Below, one piece after another: positions 32,199 through 42,230 of a stretch of DNA of 64,000 nucleotides (its first letter is position 1; each line of letters begins with the position of its first letter). Made by a program: the position numbers and the translations under genes. The notes below the pieces were generated by a model. It was not told the origin of the DNA. It saw only the letters and a program-made list of their open reading frames with translations, and did no database searches. Source of the stretch: Ruminococcus sp. (GTDB taxonomy: Bacteria > Bacillota > Clostridia > Oscillospirales > Acutalibacteraceae); assembly GCA_023665555.1 (NCBI GenBank), contig JAMPDR010000005.1:1-64000 (forward strand), given 5' to 3'.

Positions 32199-33473
32199 TT
32201 ATTTCTTTATGATTTCTTCTCTCTTCGGACCGTTTGATACGTAAGAAATTTTTACGCCGATCTCTTTTTCAATGAAGTTAACATAATCCTGTGCTTCTTT
32301 AGGAAGCTTGTCAAACTCAGTGATACCTCTGATATCGCATTTCCATCCGGGCATTGTAACAAGAACAGGCTTAGCCTTTTTAAGAATTGGCGTTACAGGG
32401 AAATCTTTCGTAACTTCACCGTCAATTTCATAACCTACACAAAGACTGATCTCATCAAGATATGAAAGGCAATCAAGTGCAGTTAAAACGACCTGCGTTG
32501 CACCCTGTGCCTCAACACCGTATTTTGTTGCAACACAGTCAAACCATCCCATGCGGCGCGGACGGCCTGTTGTTGCGCCAAACTCACCCGCATCACCGCC
32601 GTGAATACGCATCTCCTGAGCCTCATCACCAAAAATTTCGCTGACAAACTCACCTGCACCGACAGCACTTGAATATGCCTTGGTGACAACGCAGATATCC
32701 TTGATTTCGTACGGCGGAATTCCGGCTCCAACTGCACCGTATCCGGCGAGCGTAGATGATGATGTAACCATCGGATAGATACCAAAATCGGGGTCTTTGA
32801 GTGAACCGAGCTGACCTTCAAGAAGAATCTTCTTGTTATCCTTGATAGCCTGTCTGATAAACTTTGAGGTGTTGCAAACATACGGCTTGATCATTTCACG
32901 ATATTCAAGAAGTGTGTTATAAACCTCTTCAACATCAAGCTGGGGTTTGTGATATACATTTTCGAGAATGAGATTCTTAACTTCCAATACTCTTGTAAGT
33001 TTTTCCTTGAGATACTCCTCATCAAAAAGCTCGCAAATTTGGAAGCCTATTTTTGCATATTTATCTGAATAAAACGGTGCTATACCGCTTTTGGTTGAAC
33101 CGAATGCATTATTTGCAAGACGCTCTTCCTCATATGTATCAAGAAGTACATGATAAGGCATCATGATCTGACAGCGTTCGCTTACAAGAAGATTTACATT
33201 CGGTACACCGCCGTCTTTTACTGATTGAATTTCTTTGATGAGCCTTGGGATATCAATTGCAACACCGTTACCGATAATGTTTGTTGTGTGATCGAAACAA
33301 ACACCGCTCGGCAGCTGATGAAGTGCAAATTTACCATAGTTATTGATTATGGTGTGACCTGCGTTTGCACCACCTTGAAAACGAATTACAACATCGGATT
33401 CAGCGGCAAACATGTCGGTAATCTTACCTTTACCTTCGTCACCCCAGTTTGCGCCAACAATTGCTCTTACCAT
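32199..33473 (-). CDS. purA: Adenylosuccinate synthetase
   Basis: The 424-residue protein starts at the ATG at 33473, nine bases after CGGAGG; a longer frame to 33521 lacks an RBS. MVRAIVGANWGDEGKGKITDM is the GTP-binding N-terminus, with FQGGANAGHTI. GSTKSGIAPFYSDK, LEGQLGSLKDPDFGIYPMVTSSS and the C-terminal GPKREEII complete the family pattern. It joins IMP and aspartate in AMP synthesis. The -35/-10 pair TTGACT (33550-33555) and TATAAT (33527-33532), with a 17-bp spacer, drives it, probably together with guaA. Confidence 0.97.
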   Translation of the reverse strand: MVRAIVGANWGDEGKGKITDMFAAESDVVIRFQGGANAGHTIINNYGKFALHQLPSGVCFDHTTNIIGNGVAIDIPRLIKEIQSVKDGGVPNVNLLVSERCQIMMPYHVLLDTYEEERLANNAFGSTKSGIAPFYSDKYAKIGFQICELFDEEYLKEKLTRVLEVKNLILENVYHKPQLDVEEVYNTLLEYREMIKPYVCNTSKFIRQAIKDNKKILLEGQLGSLKDPDFGIYPMVTSSSTLAGYGAVGAGIPPYEIKDICVVTKAYSSAVGAGEFVSEIFGDEAQEMRIHGGDAGEFGATTGRPRRMGWFDCVATKYGVEAQGATQVVLTALDCLSYLDEISLCVGYEIDGEVTKDFPVTPILKKAKPVLVTMPGWKCDIRGITEFDKLPKEAQDYVNFIEKEIGVKISYVSNGPKREEIIKK

Positions 33474-33526
33474 TTTTTTAGACCTCCGAAAATTCATTTT
33501 GTTTCCTTTAGAAACGAACATGTTTA

Positions 33527-33555
33527 ATTATAGTATATTTATCAGTTTAAGTCAA
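33527..33555 (-). promoter_or_regulatory. purA promoter
   Basis: On the minus strand TTGACT (33550-33555), a 17-bp spacer and TATAAT (33527-33532). No purine riboswitch aptamer is visible in the short leader. Confidence 0.75.
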
Positions 33556-33590
33556 GAGAAACTAATATTTATTCATATAATGTGTGAAAT

Positions 33591-33616
33591 ACCCTCCGAA
33601 GAAAACCTCGGAGGGT
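33591..33616 (-). terminator. Terminator of the large surface-protein gene
   Basis: ACCCTCCGA-8 nt-TCGGAGGGT gives a 9-bp GC-rich stem ten bases after the stop of the 1752-codon gene, before the purA promoter. Confidence 0.8.
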
Positions 33617-33625
33617 AAAATTTGT

Positions 33626-36600
33626 TTATTTACCAAACATTTTAGCGAAAACTCTTTCAAGCCAGCGGAAAATTACAAGGAATCTGTTAATAAGTTTGTA
33701 GAATACATTGTCTGAATCTGAAGAATCTACATCCTTACCGCAGGTGTCGCACTTTTCGTCACCGTCCATATCAATATGACCCGGTGCAGGAGTGATAACA
33801 GTCTTTACTTCATCACCGCAAATTCTGCATGCATACATTATCTCACCGTCAACTGTGCAATTCGGCTTAACGATTACAAGCCATTCTTCCCAGTTGTGAG
33901 CACCCTCATGCTTAAAGATACCATCAGATGAGAAGGCATATACCTTGCCGTTAATCTCGGTGTTGTCAGTAGCCATGAAACCGGTGCTTGGATTGAAGTA
34001 ATATTTCTCTCCGTCGATTTCCTGCCATCCGCCAACAGCTTCACTGCCCCAGTAATAAAGCGTTCCGTCCTCATTTGAGAGGAATGCACCTCTTGTGAGT
34101 TTACCATCTCTTGAGAAAGTATATTCAAGCTTTTGACCTGTTCTGATTCTTATAGTTGTGCTGCCTGTACGCATATAACCGTTTTCAGCAGTTGAGAAGT
34201 AATACAGATCTCCGTTTGATTCGCACCAGCCGTGAAGAAGAACGCCGCCGCGATAGCCGACTGTTCCGTCGCTTTTCTTAACAAACGCAATACCAATCTG
34301 CTTACCGCTTTCGTCGAACTTGTAGCCTTTTACACCGTCAATGTCCTTGGTGCCGGAAACTGCAAGACCGTTATTATCAAAGTAATAGTAATCATCACCG
34401 ATGAACTGCCAGCCTATTCTTGCAGCGCCGCTTACGAAGTACATATTCTTGCCTGTAGCTGCATCTGTTGCAAAGCCTGTGTATTTGGCATTATCGAACG
34501 GATAGTTACACTTTGAACAATAAAGTTCACCGTCAGCGAAGGTAACATCATGACCGTTTTCTGTGCATGTAACTTCCTTTGTCTTGGTGTATGTATCTAT
34601 AACTTCTACACCGCGACCTGTGTAATCATAAACTGTTACAGTAAGTTCAGTATCAGTTGAACTTGCAGTCAGATAAATTGCGTTATAATCTTCGTCGAAA
34701 GCCTCGAAGTTGAACTTCGGATTATTAACAATTTCATATGACTTTTCGCCTGTTGAACCGCAAATGTAATAAGCTGTTCCGTTCTTATCCTTTTCTCCGC
34801 CCGTCATTGCTACTGTTCTTGCGAATGAATGGTCGTGACCTGAGAATACAAAGTCAAAGCCTGCTTCATCACAAAGTTCTCTGAAAATCTCGGCAGTTGA
34901 CGCTGAGTTACCTGACGGATTTGTATAATACGGCGGCTGATGAACTGCAAGAATTTTCCACTGAGCATTTGTGTTTGCGGCGTCAGATTTGATCCATTCA
35001 GCAGCAGCCTTATATGTTTCAGGTCCTGCATAGTTGATAACTGCAACATATGTATTACCATACTGTGTTGAATAGCAGATAGGTGCATTATCTCCGTTTG
35101 TGTTTGGAAGATTGAAATATGCAGCTGCATTTTTACCTGTCAAGTCACCATAATATTCATGGTTACCGAGTACTTGAATCATATCCTGATTGCCAAGGAA
35201 ATCACCGCTGAGAACCTTAGCAATGTTTGCCCACATCTTGTAGTTACCACCGTTATCGACAGCATCGCCGGTTTGAATACCGAAGTCATATTTGACACCT
35301 GAGTTTGCAAGAAGCTTTGTGATTTCATCAGTGTTTGTTGTATCTGTTGCCTGAGTATCGCCGATTACAAAGAAGTTAACAGGTGCACCGTTCTTTGTTG
35401 TTGTGAAACTCTTGACGTCAGACATTTTAACACAATCGCCTACTTTATAGACGTATTCACAGCCTGACTTAAGACCGGTTACGACTGCATTATTAATTCT
35501 TACTGCATAGTTATTCTCTATTGAGCCTGAACTTGCCATTTCAGAAATTACACTTTCGCCTTCAAAAGTCTTAAATGCAGCATCGCCCTGAGCCTCATAA
35601 TCTGCTTTTTCTGCATAATATACAACAGCTTTTGCATCGCTGTTCAATGCAGAGGACATCCATGAAATGCTCTGACTGGTTGTCGGATTTACTGTAGCAT
35701 TAAGTTTAACATATGACGGATATCCGCCGGCATCCGCACCTGACTGGAAGCTCTGCGTTGTTGTGAGGAATGAACGTGAGCCTTCCTTTTCGGCATAGAT
35801 TGAGAAACTCTTAACAGCATTTGTAAACTTATCTGTGAACAGTTTACCCTCGGCATCTGTTGTTCCGATGAGTTCGCCTGCTGAAGTGTAAACATTTACA
35901 TTTTCTGCCGGAGAACCATCAACAGCTGTAACAATAATATTAGCACCATTTGAGCCGACAACCATTGTTTCAACTTCAATGTTGAACGGTGAAGAGCAAG
36001 TTGTTGTTACCTTACCGGAGAATGATGATTTTGAGCCATCATCAAGAACAACTGCGCCCTTTGCAATTCTGTAAGTTGCACTGAGTCCCTCTGGAACATC
36101 TGTCGGAATTGAAATGATTATCTTTGCAATAGTGTTATCATCAGCTGAGAAATCAGCCTTTTTAACAGCCTTGAAAGAAATTGTGTCGTTATTTGAATCG
36201 TATGTTGCTTTTCCGTCAAGTTCGTAATTGTCACCCGGAACTACTTCCCAGTTATTCCAATACTTAACGAAGTTAGAAAGAATCTTAACCTTAACGTCAG
36301 CAGTTGCAACATTTGTGTTGTTAGCTGTTACAGCAAGAACATAATCCTCACCGAGAATCGCTGTGTTAAGCGGTGAAAGTGAAAGTTCTGTCGAAGTCTG
36401 ATCAGCTTTAACGTCGAAGTAACGAATGTCACTTGTTGTGTTACCGAAGAGGTCTGCAACTGAAACCTCTATGCTGTGTGTACCGTTTGAAAGATACTTA
36501 TCGTAAAGATAAATTTCTTCGTCGCCTTTGTTGATATAGCAATTTTCTGTTACATCAACACCGTCAATAAGCATCTTGACTGAATCATAATCAATGCCTG

Positions 36601-38884
36601 TTGCATACTTTCCGTCGAAATCAGAATAAGAAGCCTTGAAAGTATTGATTGATGATGTCAATACGGTTTCGTTATCAGTGATCTGATCTTCCATTGTTCC
36701 GATTGAATCAATGAGCGGATTATCGATATCATCTGTGTTTGCACCGTAAACCAACTGGATGTTATCAAGATATACCTTAGATGCTGTTTTGTCGCCGCGA
36801 GGACCGCCTGCCTGATATGAGATCCAGAACACACCGCAGCCCTGATAGAAGCCGAACGGAGCATTTGCAGGACCTGCACCCTGTGCTGTTACGGTATCAT
36901 TCAAATCAAATTCAACATATGTCCAACGATCATACCAATCCTTTGTGATACCTTCCTTGGTGGTTACAGGCTGATATGCAAGTCCTTCATTCTTGTTGCA
37001 GCAGTTGAGATACAACATGAAGTCTGACGTTCCTTCGGGAACATATACCCAGCAGCCGATAGCTGTCGGTGAACCCTCAAAGAAATATGTCGGAGATGTA
37101 ACTCTGAGATAGTTGTTCGAGTTACCGTTTTTGTTATATGTTTCATAGTTGTAATCAATTCTGAGTGATTTATCACCGAAACGTACCGGTTCACCGTCAG
37201 CCTTGCTTACAATTGTTGCTTTCATTGAATCCTGGTCTGTAAGTGAATCATTCGGCCAGCAATAAAGAGGATATCCCTGCTCATAGAACTCGGCTGCCTG
37301 CTGCGGACTTGATGTTCCGATTGAGCGATCGAATCTCGGCATCTTATATGACGGAACATACTGGAGTGCGCCGTTGCTGTTTTCAGCTTCTTCCTTGTCT
37401 GTTGTATATTCAAAGTCATACATTACAACCGGCATTGCACCGATAACGGCTCTGACACTTACAGCGACTTTTTTGTTATATTTAAGCGTAGCAGTAATAT
37501 TTGCATTAACAGTTACACCCTCAAGAGTTGTGAATTCAAGGCCGTCGAATGTACCTGCGGATTCACCGAGGTCGGCATTTGTTTTCTCGTCAACAATGCT
37601 CCATTCAATATCTCCGGCTTTAAGTTCAACAGTTCTGTTTTCATGCTTTGCAACAATACCGAAGTCAGTTGTGTCCTCAAAGCCGAGAGATACTTCACTG
37701 TTCGGAACATAAAGTGTGTCAGGAACAACTATTTCAACAGAAACACTGCCGCAAACCTTATCGTCTGAAACATAGTTAACCGTAACTTTACCTGTCTGAC
37801 CGTTTGAAACAAACTTTCCGTCAGCTGAAATCGTACCGAGTGATGCACTTTCGTCAGCGAGAACAAACTTACCGTCATCGGGAAGATTTGCCTTACCGCC
37901 TGCACTGTCAACACCGACTGCGTTGAATTCTACAGTTGAATAAGGAGTGTAAAGAACATCGTTCGGAGTAAGTGATGCATGATCAAACTCACCTGTCGGC
38001 TTTGCTGAAGATACTATGAAAAGAGTTGAAGAAACTATTCTTTCAACACCGTCTGAGGGTTTATTGCCGATAACAAGATCATCGCTACCCTCATATTTAA
38101 CTGCGTATGTTGTTGAGCCGCCGCCATCAAGATTGATAACGTCAACACAGCCAAGACCGATCATGATATCTGCAAGGTCAGCATCGTGAAGTCCGACTGA
38201 AACAGGTACATTACGTCCGTCAGCAACATAAACAACAACGTTGCCGTCAGCTTTAATACCAACTGCTGTCTTCGGGGCAAAGTTACCTGTTGAATATCCG
38301 TAAGATGTTTTCTGACCGTTTTCAACAAGAGTGTAGAAACCGCCGACAGCCTCTTTGACATCTTTAAGAACTTCTTTTGTCATGCTGCTGCCGATTTTAA
38401 CACTGCCGTCTTTCATAACCGCAAAGTACGGCTTGCCTATACCCTCTTTAACAACTTTACCGTCAAGAACAAGGATATTTGTCGGCTCACCTGTCTGCAT
38501 ATTGAAAATATCTGCATTGAAACCTGCAACAACATTAACACCTTTATTCTTTTCAAGTGCGTCTGCCTGGTTTCTGACAGTCTGCATTTTCCATGCATCG
38601 CCGTTGTAATCAGCATAACCTGCCATGAATGAAGCTGTTGAGCCTTCCGACATATCAACAGTCACGGCATAACCCTGAACCTGGCTTTGACCGTCATCTT
38701 TGTTTGTGATGATCTTATTCTCGGTTACACCCGGTGCAATTTTGCTTTGGGTATTTGAGATAAGATACATTCCGTCCGGTGCTGTAAATTCGCCGACTGC
38801 CGATGCAGCAACCGAAACGGTTGTCAGCAGAAGCACAGCAGTAAGCAGCACTGACAAGAACTTTGTGAACTTGGTGTGTTTCAT
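33626..38884 (-). CDS. Exported multidomain protein: NAGPA-like and purple-acid-phosphatase-like domains with cell-wall repeats
   Basis: The protein has 1752 residues. A signal peptide (1-28, ends SVAASA) is followed by a phosphodiester-glycosidase (NAGPA/DUF2233) domain at about 65-295 with VVAGFNADIFNMQTGEPTN and VINLDGGGSTT. Beta-rich Ig-like and lectin-like regions occupy 300-1050; the 510-760 part resembles a jelly roll. A purple-acid-phosphatase-type Fn3 domain (about 1053-1165) and a metallophosphoesterase domain (about 1168-1400) follow, the latter with FVIGDTQATD, QTGDAVDNGG, VLGNHEYYG, AVHQPPYY and FSGHDHSF. Choline-binding-type repeats (about 1490-1660, GWQFIGDDYYYFDNNG) and a cysteine-rich tail (YACRICGDEVK, CDTCGK) end it. 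It probably processes a phosphodiester-linked envelope or host glycan; the substrate is unknown. Confidence 0.85.
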   Translation of the reverse strand: MKHTKFTKFLSVLLTAVLLLTTVSVAASAVGEFTAPDGMYLISNTQSKIAPGVTENKIITNKDDGQSQVQGYAVTVDMSEGSTASFMAGYADYNGDAWKMQTVRNQADALEKNKGVNVVAGFNADIFNMQTGEPTNILVLDGKVVKEGIGKPYFAVMKDGSVKIGSSMTKEVLKDVKEAVGGFYTLVENGQKTSYGYSTGNFAPKTAVGIKADGNVVVYVADGRNVPVSVGLHDADLADIMIGLGCVDVINLDGGGSTTYAVKYEGSDDLVIGNKPSDGVERIVSSTLFIVSSAKPTGEFDHASLTPNDVLYTPYSTVEFNAVGVDSAGGKANLPDDGKFVLADESASLGTISADGKFVSNGQTGKVTVNYVSDDKVCGSVSVEIVVPDTLYVPNSEVSLGFEDTTDFGIVAKHENRTVELKAGDIEWSIVDEKTNADLGESAGTFDGLEFTTLEGVTVNANITATLKYNKKVAVSVRAVIGAMPVVMYDFEYTTDKEEAENSNGALQYVPSYKMPRFDRSIGTSSPQQAAEFYEQGYPLYCWPNDSLTDQDSMKATIVSKADGEPVRFGDKSLRIDYNYETYNKNGNSNNYLRVTSPTYFFEGSPTAIGCWVYVPEGTSDFMLYLNCCNKNEGLAYQPVTTKEGITKDWYDRWTYVEFDLNDTVTAQGAGPANAPFGFYQGCGVFWISYQAGGPRGDKTASKVYLDNIQLVYGANTDDIDNPLIDSIGTMEDQITDNETVLTSSINTFKASYSDFDGKYATGIDYDSVKMLIDGVDVTENCYINKGDEEIYLYDKYLSNGTHSIEVSVADLFGNTTSDIRYFDVKADQTSTELSLSPLNTAILGEDYVLAVTANNTNVATADVKVKILSNFVKYWNNWEVVPGDNYELDGKATYDSNNDTISFKAVKKADFSADDNTIAKIIISIPTDVPEGLSATYRIAKGAVVLDDGSKSSFSGKVTTTCSSPFNIEVETMVVGSNGANIIVTAVDGSPAENVNVYTSAGELIGTTDAEGKLFTDKFTNAVKSFSIYAEKEGSRSFLTTTQSFQSGADAGGYPSYVKLNATVNPTTSQSISWMSSALNSDAKAVVYYAEKADYEAQGDAAFKTFEGESVISEMASSGSIENNYAVRINNAVVTGLKSGCEYVYKVGDCVKMSDVKSFTTTKNGAPVNFFVIGDTQATDTTNTDEITKLLANSGVKYDFGIQTGDAVDNGGNYKMWANIAKVLSGDFLGNQDMIQVLGNHEYYGDLTGKNAAAYFNLPNTNGDNAPICYSTQYGNTYVAVINYAGPETYKAAAEWIKSDAANTNAQWKILAVHQPPYYTNPSGNSASTAEIFRELCDEAGFDFVFSGHDHSFARTVAMTGGEKDKNGTAYYICGSTGEKSYEIVNNPKFNFEAFDEDYNAIYLTASSTDTELTVTVYDYTGRGVEVIDTYTKTKEVTCTENGHDVTFADGELYCSKCNYPFDNAKYTGFATDAATGKNMYFVSGAARIGWQFIGDDYYYFDNNGLAVSGTKDIDGVKGYKFDESGKQIGIAFVKKSDGTVGYRGGVLLHGWCESNGDLYYFSTAENGYMRTGSTTIRIRTGQKLEYTFSRDGKLTRGAFLSNEDGTLYYWGSEAVGGWQEIDGEKYYFNPSTGFMATDNTEINGKVYAFSSDGIFKHEGAHNWEEWLVIVKPNCTVDGEIMYACRICGDEVKTVITPAPGHIDMDGDEKCDTCGKDVDSSDSDNVFYKLINRFLVIFRWLERVFAKMFGK

Positions 38885-38966
38885 ATCTTAACATCCCTTC
38901 CGATAACTTCAAATTCCGAAATTCTCCTTACTGTGAATCTGATGTTATCAAATAAATAATTTATAA

Positions 38967-38988
38967 AATATTGCCTGGGCAATGTTTT
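38967..38988 (-). terminator. Weak terminator after the cotH-like gene
   Basis: ATTGCC-TG-GGCAAT with flanking A/T lies just before the cotH-like stop on the plus-strand scale. The U-tract (ATATTTTAT) is imperfect, so some read-through into the large surface-protein gene is likely. Confidence 0.4.
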
Positions 38989-38996
38989 ACCGTAAA

Positions 38997-41015
38997 TTAA
39001 TTAACCGCTATCGTAAATCTGTCGAAAATCATACATGCGATTTTTTTCACAACACTGAACAGTTCGGCCGCAATCGCTTTTATTGCAGGAACTTTTTTCC
39101 ACTGTGCATAAAGCGTTACAGTGTTTGAATCAAGTTCAATATTATCACCCGGCATGTACGTCTGACCGCTTCCGTCCTTTTCGGTGTTCCATGAATCGAA
39201 TTTATAATAAACCGTTTCGTATTCAAGTGTACTCGGCTGAACCTTGGCACTGTCACCTATGACATATCCGTTTGCATCAACAACAACTCCTAAACCGCCA
39301 TTAGCGTCATAGCTGATCTTTACAGCCTTTTCGGAAAATCCTGTTTCAAGGAATTTTACTCGCTTCTTAAGAAAATCAGTAACAATCTTAACTTGCTCAT
39401 GATATTTCTCGTTGTTAACACTAACATCTGACGTTTCATATCTGTTCCAACGAATTGCATCCATAACAGCTGAATCCGAAATCTTATCTGCGAGTTTTTC
39501 AATCTTCTTAAGTCGCTTTTTTCCCACTTGAGCGGCAAAATTCGACTCCCACTCTTTCTTAACAAGTGCCATAAAATCATCATGCCTGCAAAGAAGATTG
39601 AGCACTGTCGGTATAGCGGCATTGTTAAATACTGTATGATTTCTGTCATCAACTATGTAGTCGATGCTTGCCCACCAATGTTCTGGGTCGGTGAAATCAA
39701 GATCATACCGCTTATACTCTTTGCCGAGCGAATAATCAAAATCCCACACCGGAGATGCAACAAGTTTATCAGTATTTGCATCCTTATAAAGATAGAAGCT
39801 TGTTGTTCCTGCATCGAGATTCATTGCTGTTTCCTGAATGAGATACATTCTTGCCATGGATACCATGTCTATATAATCAGAATAATGCTTACCCTCGCTG
39901 TTGCGTCCGTCAGCCGAACAAAGTGCATCTTCGAAATCTTGATAGAATTTACTTATATATTCCATTTGTGCCTTAGACGCATATTCCGGACTTTTCATCG
40001 TGACAGGCTGCCCAAGTTTCGAAACAAAACCGCTGACTTCTGATTTATATCGGTTAGCCTGTTCAAATTCAATAAGATATCCGCCCGAAATGTCAGCGGG
40101 GTCATTTGGTAAATCCACCCATTTGATGCTACCGGCATCATATCCTGACTCACTTGTTCGCGAACCCGAACGATTGAGATTTTCAAAATCAATGCCGGGA
40201 TTCATAGCTTCGTTAAGTTCTTCAAGATCTGTTATATTAACACGCTGTGAACCTATCTGAACAGACTCACAAACAAGATAGTTGCCCATGTAGTCACCAT
40301 TGATATACAAATCAACATGCTGCGACTTGGATGAATATTTCAATCCGATATCTTCGGCAAGATCATAAACAGTTTTATTTCTTATCAGCGATTCCTCTTC
40401 AGCAGAAGCAATCAGACACCATTTTTTTGCATTGCCCATACCGAAAAGGTCAATTTTCTTTTCAAATTTAATATTATATGGCTTTTTATCGAGTGCCCAA
40501 GTTGAATTTCCTCTACCCTTGATATATTCAAGTTTGGAATCTATCGTCTTTTCACCGCTTTCATATACAGTAATGTCCGCAGTTTCTTTATTTTTCTTGC
40601 TTTCGTGAATAAAGTCGAGAGTGCCTGACTCAGTTTCAATATATATAGACGGAAGATTATCAGACTTCAGGAAAACAACCTGATATTCAACACCCGACAG
40701 TGTAACGGAATATTCGCCGCCAGCTTTGAAAGCGTCTGTAGTTTCACCGTTTTCGATTTCTTTTCCATTTACCTCAATACTGTTCGCGCCTGTTAAATTG
40801 AGTGTCAGCTTTGACATATCGACATCACTCGGCATGAAAACATAATATTTTCCGTCGAACTCGTTCTCCCACCAACTGACCTGTGATGCATCATCCGAAA
40901 AGGCAGACACAGAAAATCCAATCTCTTCGTTTTCAGCAAAGCAATTGAATGAAACAAAAGAGAATATGAGTAAAGATGACAACAGAAATGCAGTCACTCT
41001 TTTTAGCCTTAACAT
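38997..41015 (-). CDS. CotH-kinase-family surface protein with InlB-type repeat
   Basis: The protein is about 672 residues from the ATG at 41015 (AAGGTG seven bases before it; the longer frame has no RBS and would bury the signal). A signal peptide (MLRLKRVTAFLLSSLLIFSF...CFA) leads. The CotH domain (about 130-520) has YIKGRGNSTWALDKKPYNIKF, WCLIASAEEESLIRNKTVYDLA, NYLVCESVQIG and VWDFDYSLG, the last carrying the metal-binding DFD. A Listeria-Bacteroides (InlB B) repeat lies at about 580-650 (ISYDANGG...FDSWNTEKDGSGQTYMPGD...LYAQW). Related CotH proteins phosphorylate protein substrates. An XRE gene lies 35 bp upstream. Confidence 0.88.
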   Translation of the reverse strand: MLRLKRVTAFLLSSLLIFSFVSFNCFAENEEIGFSVSAFSDDASQVSWWENEFDGKYYVFMPSDVDMSKLTLNLTGANSIEVNGKEIENGETTDAFKAGGEYSVTLSGVEYQVVFLKSDNLPSIYIETESGTLDFIHESKKNKETADITVYESGEKTIDSKLEYIKGRGNSTWALDKKPYNIKFEKKIDLFGMGNAKKWCLIASAEEESLIRNKTVYDLAEDIGLKYSSKSQHVDLYINGDYMGNYLVCESVQIGSQRVNITDLEELNEAMNPGIDFENLNRSGSRTSESGYDAGSIKWVDLPNDPADISGGYLIEFEQANRYKSEVSGFVSKLGQPVTMKSPEYASKAQMEYISKFYQDFEDALCSADGRNSEGKHYSDYIDMVSMARMYLIQETAMNLDAGTTSFYLYKDANTDKLVASPVWDFDYSLGKEYKRYDLDFTDPEHWWASIDYIVDDRNHTVFNNAAIPTVLNLLCRHDDFMALVKKEWESNFAAQVGKKRLKKIEKLADKISDSAVMDAIRWNRYETSDVSVNNEKYHEQVKIVTDFLKKRVKFLETGFSEKAVKISYDANGGLGVVVDANGYVIGDSAKVQPSTLEYETVYYKFDSWNTEKDGSGQTYMPGDNIELDSNTVTLYAQWKKVPAIKAIAAELFSVVKKIACMIFDRFTIAVN

Positions 41016-41049
41016 AACATCACACCTTAAATTTACAAATAATTCACAA

Positions 41050-41388
41050 TCACAGCTTGGCAGATTGGTATTCATCGAGCATTTGAATAAATTGCAGAAG
41101 AATTTTCTTTTCCTTCTCGCTTTTTGAATTGATAATTGTCAACAATTTGCTCGCAGTGATATCATCATCGCCGATTCCGAATTCATCGTTAAAGAATTCA
41201 GACAGCGTCACACCAAGTGCGGCGCAGATTTTTTCCATAGTTTTGACTGTTGGGTTTTTTATGCCGCGCTCAATCTGACCGATAAACTGCGTGGACAATT
41301 CTGCCTGTTCAGCAAGTTTTTCTTGTGACAAGCCTGATTTCATTCGCAAAAATGCTAATCGTTTTCCCAAATTTTGGCTGTTAAACAT
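41050..41388 (-). CDS. XRE-family transcriptional regulator
   Basis: The 112-residue protein has an HTH at residues 8-62 (LGKRLAFLRMKSGLSQEKLAEQAELSTQFIGQIERGIKNPTVKTMEKICAALGV). A short helical C-terminus (SEFFNDEFGIGDDDITASKLLTIINSKSEKEKKILLQFIQML) follows, resembling small SinR/ClgR-like regulators. It lies 35 bp before the cotH-like gene on the same strand with no obvious terminator, so it probably shares its promoter and may regulate it. Confidence 0.87.
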   Translation of the reverse strand: MFNSQNLGKRLAFLRMKSGLSQEKLAEQAELSTQFIGQIERGIKNPTVKTMEKICAALGVTLSEFFNDEFGIGDDDITASKLLTIINSKSEKEKKILLQFIQMLDEYQSAKL

Positions 41389-41514
41389 TCGATATCACCA
41401 CTATAAATAATAATTCTTAATAGACTTGTTAACAATAAACTATGATATGTTTAATTACAGAAACTATTGTTTCCTATGCACCTTATGTTGTGTTCAATAG
41501 ACTTTTTTATACAC

Positions 41515-41797
41515 AAAAAACGACATGTACCGTGTAAGTACATGCCGTTTTTGAGGTGCAGAAATGATTATTTAAAACTTGATTGTGATAATATCTGTAT
41601 CTTTAACAGTACACAGATAAAATTATCAGTGGCTTTTTATTCTTTAGCCATTAGGATGGTTATGTTTATAAGCACAAAAGAGAAAAAATGCGGACTGAAT
41701 CTTACAACAGGCACACGCTCACCCCGCATACCTGTTTCTATTCCTATTCACTATTACCTACAAAAAACTCCCCACCACATAGGTGAGGAGTTTTTAT
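41515..41797. other. Intergenic region with two terminators and a 40-bp repeat
   Basis: AAAACGACATGTAC...GTACATGCCGTTTT (41518-41550) is a bidirectional hairpin with A/T tails. TGCGGACTGAAT...CCCCGCAT (41689-41729) is a family copy of the 40-bp element followed by heptamer sequence. ACTCC...GGAGT nested around CACC/GGTG (41763-41797) with T-runs terminates rplL on the minus strand. No ORF is supported. Confidence 0.75.
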
Positions 41798-41810
41798 CAA
41801 CAAGTTGAAC

Positions 41811-42188
41811 TTATTTAAGAGTTGCTTTTGCGCCTGCTTCTTCAAGCTTAGCCTTAGCAGCTTCAGCATCGTCCTTGCTCATTGCTTCCTTAATTACCTT
41901 CGGAGCGCCGTCAACAGCTTCCTTTGCTTCCTTAAGACCAAGACCTGTGAGTTCACGAACAGCCTTGATAACAGCAATCTTGTTGCCGCCGATTTCTGTG
42001 AGTTCAAGATCGAACTCTGTCTTTTCTTCAGCAGCAGCAGCGCCACCTTCAACCGGGCCTGCAGCAACAACTGCAGCAGCAGCTGATACGCCAAATTCAT
42101 CTTCAACAGCGTGAACGAGTTCTGAAAGTTCAAGAACTGTCAAAGTCTTCAATTCTTCAATAATAGCAGTAATTTTTTCTGATGCCAT
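41811..42188 (-). CDS. rplL: 50S ribosomal protein L7/L12
   Basis: The 125-residue protein has the N-terminal dimerisation domain ([34 protein letters not shown]), an Ala/Gly-rich hinge, and the C-terminal domain ([46 protein letters not shown]). It forms the stalk that recruits translation factors. It follows rplJ after a 42-bp gap and ends at a terminator. rpoB, the usual next gene, is absent here. Confidence 0.98.
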   Translation of the reverse strand: MASEKITAIIEELKTLTVLELSELVHAVEDEFGVSAAAAVVAAGPVEGGAAAAEEKTEFDLELTEIGGNKIAVIKAVRELTGLGLKEAKEAVDGAPKVIKEAMSKDDAEAAKAKLEEAGAKATLK

Positions 42189-42230
42189 GGTGTTTTACCT
42201 CCAATAATACAATTAATGTTTAAGTTAAGA

